DNA of 6,764 nt from an uncultured Clostridia bacterium (GTDB lineage: Bacteria > Bacillota > Clostridia > Christensenellales > UBA1242), in contig CAKVNA010000041.1 in the NCBI GenBank assembly GCA_934776915.1, positions 1 to 6,764 of the forward strand, in the 5' to 3' direction. The notes beneath the pieces were generated by a model. The model ran no database searches, had not been told where the DNA came from, and saw nothing but the letters and a program-made list of their open reading frames with translations. The position numbers were made by a program, and so were the translations under genes. Shown one piece after another: positions 1-5,409 of this stretch. The first letter of the stretch is position 1. Every line of letters begins with the position of its first letter.

Positions 1-1121
1 ACCTTTCAAACCTCGCCAGCCAAATAAAATCTAACGGTGTTGACTATTCCTCACTTTCAAGTCAAAGCCTAACCTTGGGCTATCAAGAAACAGGCAAGGT
101 CTATATGCTTGTAGAAATTATCTCTGGCCTTAAAGGAAGTTACACCGCAAACACCGCAAACGGCTTCAAATTCACGCTTACAACCACCACGGGGGGGGGG
201 GTAGCCTTTCTTAGCCGCGACTGGAAAGAACGCCTTAACATAGGTATAGAAAATATAGGAGACAACAATGTAACAACCCTTATTTTTACAAAAGACTCAG
301 CCCAAACAAGCGGACTTTCAAATAGCAAGTCAGTTGGCACAAACAGTGCAACAAGCACTTCTGCCTACACAACAGCCCCAGGAATTTCTGATGTTACAGC
401 CTACTGGAATAGCAACAAGTCAAAAATTGTTATTTATTCACCAAACACCATTTATGCCCCACAGAGTAGCTATCAATTGTTTGATCTTTGTGAAAAAATG
501 ACAACCATAGATTTATCCAACTTTAATACTAGCATTGTGACCGATATGTTGGGTATGTTTTGTAACTGCAAATCTCTAATAAACCTAGATTTAAGCAATT
601 TTAACACCAGCAATGTGACGAATATGATGGATATGTTCAGGCGTTGTTCTGGACTAACAAGTCTTAACTTAAGCAATTTTGATACCAGCAAAGTGACGGA
701 TATGGGTTGGATGTTCTATGAATGTTCTGGACTAACAAGTCTTAACTTAAGCAGCTTTGACACTAGCAATGTGACGAGTATGAATGATATGTTCAATGGT
801 TGCTCCAGGTTAACTAGTCTAAACCTTGGTAATTTTAATTTGCAAGCATGCACTAATTTTAATTACATGTTTGATGCTTGCTCCGCCCTTAATTCAATAA
901 CTCTGCCATACAATCTTCATAGCGGTTATACAATAGATTTGCCAAGTGCTGGAAGCGGATATTATTACACTGCCGATACTTCTGACATTGCCGTAGGTGC
1001 TTATTCTTTTACAAAAATTGGGACGGAAACAGATATTGCAAATGGCGTCATAGTTTGTTCAACAGCAAGCAAAAAAGTAGAGGTGTGGAAAAACTCTGGT
1101 GCTCCTGATAGAACCAAATGA
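1..1121 (+). CDS. BspA-like leucine-rich-repeat surface protein (DUF285-type repeats), 5' end outside the window
   Basis: The frame is open from the left edge (first complete codon at 3) to TGA at 1119-1121, so the gene starts outside the window; the TTG at 75 is only an internal codon. The visible part begins with a Ser/Thr/Asn/Gly-rich region of about 155 residues. Five full 26-residue repeats and a partial sixth follow (477 to about 908), of the form MFxxCSxLTSLNLSNFDTS then VTDM. These are typical of BspA-like/DUF285 proteins of gut and oral bacteria, many of which are surface-exposed and some of which act in adhesion. A C-terminal tail of about 70 residues ends in a polar segment with no LPxTG motif or membrane anchor, so any export signal or anchor must lie in the missing N-terminus. 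An 11-G run at 191-201 lies in frame and may make expression switchable. A terminator follows directly. The family call is firm; the ligand and exact role cannot be seen. Confidence 0.85.
   Translation, partial: LSNLASQIKSNGVDYSSLSSQSLTLGYQETGKVYMLVEIISGLKGSYTANTANGFKFTLTTTTGGGVAFLSRDWKERLNIGIENIGDNNVTTLIFTKDSAQTSGLSNSKSVGTNSATSTSAYTTAPGISDVTAYWNSNKSKIVIYSPNTIYAPQSSYQLFDLCEKMTTIDLSNFNTSIVTDMLGMFCNCKSLINLDLSNFNTSNVTNMMDMFRRCSGLTSLNLSNFDTSKVTDMGWMFYECSGLTSLNLSSFDTSNVTSMNDMFNGCSRLTSLNLGNFNLQACTNFNYMFDACSALNSITLPYNLHSGYTIDLPSAGSGYYYTADTSDIAVGAYSFTKIGTETDIANGVIVCSTASKKVEVWKNSGAPDRTK
191..201 (+). repeat. Poly-G tract (11 G) inside the repeat-protein gene
   Basis: Eleven consecutive G fall within a Thr-Thr-Thr-Thr-Gly-Gly-Gly-Val stretch and are preceded by ACC-like triplets. 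In the sequence as given the reading frame is open on both sides of the tract (ON state). With 10 G the next codon is TAG (202-204). With 12 G the frame reaches TAG at 212-214 after three further codons. Such tracts are classic sites of slipped-strand mispairing in phase-variable surface genes; variation here is inferred, not observed. Confidence 0.8.
477..908 (+). repeat. Tandem 78-bp repeats coding the 26-residue LRR units
   Basis: Unit starts are at 477, 555, 633, 711, 789 and 867, an exact 78-base spacing. Five units are complete and the sixth is degenerate. Units 3 and 4 share a perfect 31-base identity (645-675 and 723-753), which suggests recent duplication or gene conversion. Units 1, 2 and 5 are more diverged. 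The conserved protein positions are the Met-Phe start, a Cys at the fifth position, Leu at LxxLxLSxF, and Asp/Asn-Thr-Ser followed by Val-Thr. Confidence 0.9.
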
Positions 1122-1129
1122 GATTAACA

Positions 1130-1189
1130 AAAAAGACCTTTTGATTGTCGCTTCTTCTCGTGGGAAGGGTGGGACTGAAAGGTCTTTTT
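1130..1189. terminator. Bidirectional intrinsic terminator between convergent genes
   Basis: The arm AAAAAGACCTTT (1130-1141) is perfectly complementary to AAAGGTCTTTTT (1178-1189), giving a 12-bp stem. The 36-base loop contains a small inner CTTC/GAAG helix (1154-1157 with 1164-1167). The T-run ends the plus-strand transcript of the repeat protein 8 bases after its stop. The A-run of the left arm gives a U-run for minus-strand transcripts coming from the small gene at 1208-1363. Position between two convergent stops and symmetry support use in both directions. The loop is longer than in most intrinsic terminators. Confidence 0.75.
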
Positions 1190-1207
1190 CTTTGCAAGAG
1201 ATATGAC

Positions 1208-1363
1208 TTACTTGCTTTTTGCTTTTTGAATTATGTTTTGGGTTTCTTCTTTTAGGGTTTCTGCTGTTTTCTTCACCGCATTTTGCGCTGGTTTGCAAAG
1301 TGCCACAACAGTTGCCCCTGCAATGCCCCCAAGCATTATTCCAAGCAACATATCACAGTTCAT
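1208..1363 (-). CDS. Small glycine-zipper membrane protein with basic tail (YtxH-like), 51 aa
   Basis: A minus-strand frame runs from ATG (1361-1363) to TAA (1208-1210). It is preceded by AAGGAGGT (complement of 1369-1376) at ideal spacing, the best ribosome binding site in the window. The product starts MNCDMLLGIMLGGIAGAT. A hydrophobic segment covers about residues 5-23 with a G8-x3-G12-x3-G16 glycine zipper, and Cys are at 3 and 23. From residue 24 it is a charged, Lys/Glu/Gln/Ala-rich stretch likely to form an amphipathic helix, ending Lys-Ser-Lys. This layout resembles YtxH/DUF883-like small membrane proteins of Bacillota, but the match is by architecture only and the function is unknown. 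Its 3' end faces the repeat-protein gene across a shared terminator, and its 5' end diverges from frr. Plus-strand frames across this stretch lack a convincing start site. No clear promoter was found for it. Confidence 0.72.
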   Translation of the reverse strand: MNCDMLLGIMLGGIAGATVVALCKPAQNAVKKTAETLKEETQNIIQKAKSK

Positions 1364-1368
1364 GTTTT

Positions 1369-1376
1369 ACCTCCTT
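1369..1376 (-). promoter_or_regulatory. Strong Shine-Dalgarno of the small membrane protein
   Basis: Read on the minus strand this is AAGGAGGT, followed by AAAAC and then ATG. It matches the 3' end of 16S rRNA almost completely and decides both the start and the reality of the 51-residue gene. Confidence 0.8.
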
Positions 1377-1451
1377 GCAAATCTATTTTGTGCAGTTTGT
1401 CCCTACAGTTGCATGGCAATTTTTGGCAAAGAGTGGGGGATATGTTTTTTG

Positions 1452-1477
1452 ATATTTTTTTGCAAAAATATTTTTTT
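1452..1477. other. AT hairpin with flanking T-run in the divergent region
   Basis: ATATTTTT (1452-1459) pairs with AAAAATAT (1464-1471) around the loop TTGC and is followed by six T. It lies between the divergent small gene and frr, where no plus-strand gene would need a terminator. It may be a weak structure, a bendable A/T-tract promoter-upstream element, or chance in AT-rich DNA. Confidence 0.3.
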
Positions 1478-1492
1478 CTGTATTCATTTTGT

Positions 1493-1521
1493 TTGCTAGT
1501 TTTTAAAATTTGTTGTAAGAT
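1493..1521 (+). promoter_or_regulatory. Possible sigma-A-type promoter for frr
   Basis: TTGCTA (1493-1498; 4 of 6 to TTGACA) is followed after 17 bases by TAAGAT (1516-1521; 4 of 6 to TATAAT). This lies about 28 bases before the frr ATG and just after A/T tracts that could act as an UP element. TATATT at 1521-1526 is an alternative -10 but has no good -35. Because pyrH is not upstream and the neighbour points away, frr needs a promoter here; the exact boxes are uncertain. Confidence 0.35.
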
Positions 1522-1549
1522 ATATTGTATCAAATAAAGGTAGGTATTT

Positions 1550-2116
1550 ATGTTAGAAGATTTTGATATTAACTTTTTGGAATTTGAAGAAAACCTTTCC
1601 AAAAGAATTGACCGCATGAAATATGACTATTCCATTATTCGTGCGGGCAGGGCAAACCCAAGAATGCTTGACAAAGTTTGCGCCAACTACTATGGCGTTA
1701 TGACTCCAATTTCACAAATGGCAAACATTTCTGTGCCAGAAGCCAGAATGATAATCATCTCTCCATGGGACATCTCTACAGTTAAGGAAATTAACAAGGC
1801 AATTATGTCCAGCGACATTGGTGTAACCCCAACAGATGACGGCAGACTTATTCGCTTGGTGTTCCCAAGTCTAACAGAGGACAGACGCAAGGAAATTGCA
1901 AAGGAAGTCCGCACACTTGCAGAGGAAACCCGCATTTCTGTTCGTGGCCTTAGAAAAGACATTTTGGAAGTCTTTAAGTCTGCAGAAAAAGACAAGCAAC
2001 TGACCAAAGATGAACTTGAAACAGCCAATGAGAAAGTTCAAAAAATGGTTGACAAATACAACGGCATAATTGACGACCTTTGCACTTCAAAAGAAAAAGA
2101 AATTATGGAAGTGTAA
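1550..2116 (+). CDS. frr: Ribosome recycling factor
   Basis: RRF acts in the cytoplasm with EF-G to split the post-termination ribosome into subunits. The 188-residue product is close to the usual length of about 185, with a slightly longer N-terminus. The family landmarks are in order: RAGRANP at residues 31-37 (RTGRASP-type in other RRFs), a YYG with PISQMA segment at the start of domain II, the AIMSSDIG segment, SLTEDRRKE from residue 107, and the VRGLRKD helix of domain I. It ends in a long charged helix. AAAGGTAGG (1536-1544) precedes the ATG by five bases. It is the first gene of the plus-strand block. In many Bacillota pyrH directly precedes frr, but here the neighbour is an unrelated small gene on the other strand. 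The frr stop overlaps the ribosome binding site of uppS, so the two are probably cotranscribed and coupled. Confidence 0.98.
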   Translation: MLEDFDINFLEFEENLSKRIDRMKYDYSIIRAGRANPRMLDKVCANYYGVMTPISQMANISVPEARMIIISPWDISTVKEINKAIMSSDIGVTPTDDGRLIRLVFPSLTEDRRKEIAKEVRTLAEETRISVRGLRKDILEVFKSAEKDKQLTKDELETANEKVQKMVDKYNGIIDDLCTSKEKEIMEV

Positions 2117-2126
2117 GAGGATAGAC

Positions 2127-2867
2127 ATGTTTTTTAAAAAGAAAAAAGAGAAAATTGATATGTCACGAATGCCAAAGCATGTGGCGTTTATTATGGACGG
2201 CAATGGCCGTTGGGCAAAAAAACGGGGAATGCCACGCACCTATGGTCACAAAATTGGCGTTGACTCGCTTACATGCATAGTCCGTCACGCAAGGGAATTG
2301 GGGATAAAAGTGGTGTCATTCTTTGCTTTTTCCACCGAAAATTGGAAAAGGTCCGAAGAAGAAGTCACCGAGATTTTTCGCCTTTGCTTTGAACTTTTGA
2401 AAAAGAAAAAACAAGAGTATCTTGACTCTGACTTAAGATTTTGCGTAATTGGCGACTATTCAAAAATTGCTAAAGTAAATAAGGAACTGGTTGACGAAAT
2501 TTCCGACCTTATCTCAAAAACCAAAAACCATACAGGCATGGTTGTAAACATTGCCCTAAACTATGGCGGACGAGCAGAAATTGTGCGTGCGTGCAACAAA
2601 ATTTTGGCAAAAGGACTTAAAGATATTGACGAAGAAACCTTTGCAAAATATCTTGATGTGCCAGAACTTCCAGATCCAGACCTTGTGATAAGAACCAGCG
2701 GGGAAATGCGAGTTAGCAACTTTATGATGTGGCAAATGGCATATGCCGAACTCTACTTCCCAAAAACTAATTGGCCAGATTTTAGGGAAAGGGAACTTGA
2801 CGAGGCGATTGTGGCTTATCAGAAACGAGATAGGCGTTTTGGAAAAATAAAAGAGCAAAAGGCTTGA
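2127..2867 (+). CDS. uppS: Undecaprenyl diphosphate synthase (cis-prenyltransferase)
   Basis: This enzyme condenses isopentenyl diphosphate onto farnesyl diphosphate to make the C55 lipid carrier for peptidoglycan and other wall polymers, at the cytoplasmic face of the membrane. The 246-residue product has all hallmark motifs: MDGNGRWA at 23-30 with the catalytic Asp24, GHK at 40-42, FSTENW at 68-73, NYGGRAEI at 145-152, and PDPDLVIRTSGE (182-193) followed by R195-x-SNF, then the C-terminal WQMAYAELYF and WPDF. Start choice: ATG at 2127 has AAGAGG (2115-2120) six bases upstream, overlapping the frr TAA. The frame is open further upstream into frr, but that extension would be unusual. The N-terminus is Lys-rich (FFKKKKEK), which may favour membrane contact. 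The stop is TGA, evidence for the standard code. A 157-base gap separates it from cdsA. Confidence 0.98.
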   Translation: MFFKKKKEKIDMSRMPKHVAFIMDGNGRWAKKRGMPRTYGHKIGVDSLTCIVRHARELGIKVVSFFAFSTENWKRSEEEVTEIFRLCFELLKKKKQEYLDSDLRFCVIGDYSKIAKVNKELVDEISDLISKTKNHTGMVVNIALNYGGRAEIVRACNKILAKGLKDIDEETFAKYLDVPELPDPDLVIRTSGEMRVSNFMMWQMAYAELYFPKTNWPDFRERELDEAIVAYQKRDRRFGKIKEQKA

Positions 2868-2926
2868 AATTTTGCTCAAAATGTGATAAATTTGTGCATA
2901 AGTTGATGTCATAAAACGCATTTACA

Positions 2927-2992
2927 CCACCAAAAATACATTTTTCAACATAATTTGACAAATTTTTGCAAAAAACATGGATTTTTTGGTGG
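2927..2992. repeat. Inverted repeat in the uppS-cdsA gap
   Basis: CCACCAAAAA (2927-2936) is perfectly complementary to TTTTTGGTGG (2983-2992), with 46 bases between. The centre holds the palindrome TTTTTGCAAAAA (2963-2974) and a perfect TTGACA (2955-2960), for which I find no good -10 partner at 16-18 bases. The right arm ends 18 bases before the cdsA ribosome binding site. It could be a leader-RNA structure, a weak terminator or a regulator site. The rest of 2868-3024 shows no gene. Confidence 0.4.
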
Positions 2993-3009
2993 ATAACTTA
3001 TAAACAAAA

Positions 3010-3016
3010 AGAAGGA
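3010..3016 (+). promoter_or_regulatory. Ribosome binding site of cdsA
   Basis: AGAAGGA lies eight bases before the ATG at 3025. The spacer ends in a run of eight A that includes the A of the start codon (3018-3025), so length change of this run would alter the spacing. Confidence 0.65.
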
Positions 3017-3024
3017 TAAAAAAA

Positions 3025-3966
3025 ATGAAAGATAAAGTTAAAATTGGGCTTTTGCTCACGCTTGTTCTATGTGCAATGCTTGTGGTTGATTATTTTTCAC
3101 CATATGTGTTTGACGCAATCATTTTGACTTTTGCACTTTTTGCAACAGTTGAATTTGCACGCTTGCAACTAAAGTCCGGCATGCCATGCTTCAAATGGGT
3201 GCCAGAAATTGCCACCACTTTAATATTTTTAACCGCAGTTGTAGGGTATCTTTGCTCACTCAGTGCAATTTTAATCTTCGTGTGCGAAGCGGTGGTTATT
3301 GGTCTTGTTTATCTCACAGTTTTCTTGGGTTCTGCATTTGTCTTTAAATCTGATACAGAGCAAGATGAATTCCGCAGGGCGGTGGGCATGTCCACAACAA
3401 GATTTGCATTTTTCAAGTCAAACAATACACTTTTTGCAATCTTGTATCCAAGTGTAATGCTTCTGTTTATGTCCATGCTCAATCACTGCCAAGACTTGGG
3501 ACTTGTGGCATTTTCAGCCAACACAGAAGGCTCAAAAATGGGGCTTGTTGGCATAATTCTTATATTTGCAATTTGCTGCCTTGAAGACACTTTTGCAATG
3601 CTTTTTGGCACATGGATTGGCGGCAAAAAACTTTGCCCAAAAATCAGCCCAAAAAAGACAATTTCAGGCGCATTATTTGGTCTTTTAGGCGGTATTTTAG
3701 GTGCTATTTTGGTCTATTTTGTGGCGGGTGCTATTTACAAAGATGTGTTCTCACAAGTCGCATTTTGGGAATTTGCAATAGTTGGTCTTGTAGGTGCAAT
3801 AGTTGCCGAAGTTGGTGACATTTTTGAGTCTGCAGTCAAACGCAAAGCGGGAGTTAAAGACGCTGGCGACTTGTTCAGAAGTCATGGCGGCGTGCTTGAC
3901 AGACTTGACAGCATAATTTATGCCACTCCATATGTGTTTGTTTGCTTGCTTTTCTTGTTCGGCTAA
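3025..3966 (+). CDS. cdsA: Phosphatidate cytidylyltransferase (CDP-diacylglycerol synthase)
   Basis: CdsA converts phosphatidic acid and CTP to CDP-diacylglycerol, the precursor of bacterial phospholipids, in the cytoplasmic membrane. The 313-residue product is somewhat longer than many CdsA proteins (roughly 260-300). It is very hydrophobic, with about eight or nine apparent membrane segments (near 5-25, 26-46, 59-80, 82-106, 134-153, 172-194, 214-238, 245-263 and 297-313). Family motifs: Glu187-Asp188 before GTWIGGKK, then P-K-ISPKKT at 205-212; GDIFES at 264-269; and the C-terminal signature S269-x-x-KR, K278-D279, HGG at 287-289 and DRLD at 292-295. Two positions depart from the usual form: Ser214 where the SPKKT motif is normally followed by x-Glu-Gly, and Arg285-Ser286 where Pro-Gly normally precedes HGG. 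The metal- and substrate-binding Asp/Lys residues appear intact, so it is probably active. AAGGA precedes the ATG. Confidence 0.96.
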   Translation: MKDKVKIGLLLTLVLCAMLVVDYFSPYVFDAIILTFALFATVEFARLQLKSGMPCFKWVPEIATTLIFLTAVVGYLCSLSAILIFVCEAVVIGLVYLTVFLGSAFVFKSDTEQDEFRRAVGMSTTRFAFFKSNNTLFAILYPSVMLLFMSMLNHCQDLGLVAFSANTEGSKMGLVGIILIFAICCLEDTFAMLFGTWIGGKKLCPKISPKKTISGALFGLLGGILGAILVYFVAGAIYKDVFSQVAFWEFAIVGLVGAIVAEVGDIFESAVKRKAGVKDAGDLFRSHGGVLDRLDSIIYATPYVFVCLLFLFG

Positions 3967-4007
3967 TAATTTTTGATTTTCATCTTAAACTAATAAGTTT
4001 TGATTTT
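3964..4007 (+). repeat. Direct repeat at the cdsA stop
   Basis: TAATAATTTTTGATTTT (3964-3980) recurs as TAATAAGTTTTGATTTT (3991-4007), 16 of 17 identical and 27 bases apart. The first copy includes the cdsA stop codon. Immediately after comes ATTTTTTGTAAAAAAT (4003-4018), a short A/T inverted repeat. The rest of the 138-base gap to rseP is AT-rich without a gene. TTGACT (4018-4023) resembles a -35 box but has no convincing -10. Confidence 0.45.
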
Positions 4008-4104
4008 TTGTAAAAAATTGACTTGATATTACTTAAAAACGCAATGGTTTGTGTTAAATTGTTCGTTGTGTAATAGAAATATTATGTAGGCAAAAGGGGA
4101 GAGA

Positions 4105-5400
4105 ATGAGCTTTTTTAGTTGGGTTTTGTATATCGCCATAGCCATTCTTGTGCTTATGGTTATGATAACCGTGCACGAGTTTGGGCATTTCACCGCTGGA
4201 AAGTTGTTGAAATTTAAAATCAACGAATTTTCCATTGGCTTTGGCAAAGCATTGTTTCAAAAAAACATGAAAGACGGAACAAAGTTTGCAATAAGACTTG
4301 TTCCACTTGGCGGATATTGTGCGTTTGACGGCGAGGACGAGGAGGGCGAAAAAGAAGGTTCCTTCAACTCTCAGCCCGTTTGGAAGCGACTTATCGTGCT
4401 TTTTATGGGGCCTTTTTTCAACTTTTTGTCAGCACTTCTTGTGTCAGTAATTTTTCTTATGTGCTTTGGCTATGCGGACAATGTTGTTGTAGCAAAAGTA
4501 AATCTTCCACCCACTGCCACCGCAGAAACTTGGCTTATGGAAGGTGATAGAATAACGGCAGTAAATGGCGTTACAACAGACTTTGTTTATGACAAATATT
4601 TTCATACCCTAATCACCGAATATGACTATGACGAAAACTTTACAATAACAGTGGAACGCAATGGGGAATACAAAGACATTGTTGTTTCAAAAAAAATGTG
4701 GGATAGTGTCCCAAGTCAAGTTGTAAAAGACTTCACATATGCAAAAAAATATTCTCTTGACGGTGAAAATTATAACTATACAATTATCTACAACGCAGAA
4801 CTGCCGGGCAAGTATCAGCTTGCAAAATTAGACGCAAACGGTGTGCCAGTGGCATATTTCAATGCGGAGCAAACCCCAAATGGCTATCTTGTAAAAGAAA
4901 CAGAACTTGGGAAAACTTTTCTTATTGAGTCAACCTCTGGAACGGCAGATAATTACAGCGATTTGATACTAAAAACCTCCATTATTGGAATTAACACCGC
5001 AAACTACAAATATGGCTTCTTCGAGGCACTTGGCGGGTCGTTTGTGTTTTGCTTCAAGTGGGCGTGGAAAATTCTTATAATCTTGTGGCAACTTATAACT
5101 TGCCAGCTTGCCATTTCAAACATCGGCGGAACAGTGACAACAGTTGTTACCATGGCTCAAGTGGCTCACACCAATATGGCAAATCTTTTGCTTTTGTTCC
5201 CACTTATTTCAATAAATCTTGCGGTGTTCAATCTTCTTCCTTTCCCAGCGCTTGACGGGGCGAGAATGGTGTTTGTGGGCATAGAAGGGGTTCGTGGCAA
5301 GCCAATAAATAGGAAGATTGAAGCAAATATTCACTTCTTTGGACTTGTTTTTCTGTTGGCATTCGTTTTGATAGTTGACATATTACATTTTGTGCTTTAA
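4105..5400 (+). CDS. rseP: RseP/RasP-type site-2 intramembrane zinc metalloprotease
   Basis: Site-2 proteases cleave membrane-embedded substrates such as anti-sigma factors and signal-peptide remnants inside the cytoplasmic membrane. The 431-residue product matches the usual length of about 420-450. TM1 (about 6-30) carries the zinc-binding HEFGH at 24-28 with catalytic Glu25. It is followed by EFSIGFG, the RLVPLGGY loop, and TM2 starting near 95 with the GPFFNF motif (102-107). One PDZ domain spans about 125-195 (GDRITAVNG, 147-155). An atypical extracytoplasmic segment of about 100 residues, rich in Tyr and Asn, reaches about residue 300. TM3 follows, then an SNIGG stretch (338-342), and NLLPFPALDG (376-385) supplies the third zinc ligand Asp384. 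TM4 ends the protein. AAAAGGGGAGAG precedes the ATG. In many Bacillota dxr lies just upstream; here cdsA does. The polC gene follows after nine bases, so they are probably cotranscribed. Confidence 0.96.
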   Translation: MSFFSWVLYIAIAILVLMVMITVHEFGHFTAGKLLKFKINEFSIGFGKALFQKNMKDGTKFAIRLVPLGGYCAFDGEDEEGEKEGSFNSQPVWKRLIVLFMGPFFNFLSALLVSVIFLMCFGYADNVVVAKVNLPPTATAETWLMEGDRITAVNGVTTDFVYDKYFHTLITEYDYDENFTITVERNGEYKDIVVSKKMWDSVPSQVVKDFTYAKKYSLDGENYNYTIIYNAELPGKYQLAKLDANGVPVAYFNAEQTPNGYLVKETELGKTFLIESTSGTADNYSDLILKTSIIGINTANYKYGFFEALGGSFVFCFKWAWKILIILWQLITCQLAISNIGGTVTTVVTMAQVAHTNMANLLLLFPLISINLAVFNLLPFPALDGARMVFVGIEGVRGKPINRKIEANIHFFGLVFLLAFVLIVDILHFVL

Positions 5401-5409
5401 AATATACAC

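Noticed and set aside
75..77. TTG as start of the repeat-protein gene
   Set aside because: The frame is open without a stop to the left edge, there is no ribosome binding site before it, and no signal peptide follows; the gene simply begins outside the window.
477..908. CRISPR array as explanation for the regular repeats
   Set aside because: The repeats are contiguous 78-base coding units without spacers and encode a clear LRR pattern.
1059..1298. Minus-strand frame of about 79 codons across the end of the repeat protein and the terminator
   Set aside because: It runs through the terminator and into the repeat-protein gene, and overlaps the well-supported 51-codon minus-strand gene in another frame; no ribosome binding site.
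1219..1537. Three overlapping plus-strand frames of 77-88 codons
   Set aside because: They are antisense to the small minus-strand gene and run into the AT-rich promoter region; composition is Phe/Cys-rich and no convincing start signal is present.
2070..2126. Upstream start for uppS inside frr
   Set aside because: The ATG at 2127 has a good ribosome binding site overlapping the frr stop and gives the normal family length.
2556..2921. Minus-strand 121-codon frame antisense to uppS
   Set aside because: Shadow of a highly conserved gene; no start signal and no recognisable protein.
4018..4104. Promoter for rseP from TTGACT (4018) or TATTAT (4080)
   Set aside because: Neither box has a partner at acceptable spacing, so no specific promoter can be supported.
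4029..4260. Minus-strand frames over the cdsA-rseP gap and rseP start
   Set aside because: They are antisense to the conserved HEFGH region of rseP and lack ribosome binding sites; I find no relic of dxr in them.
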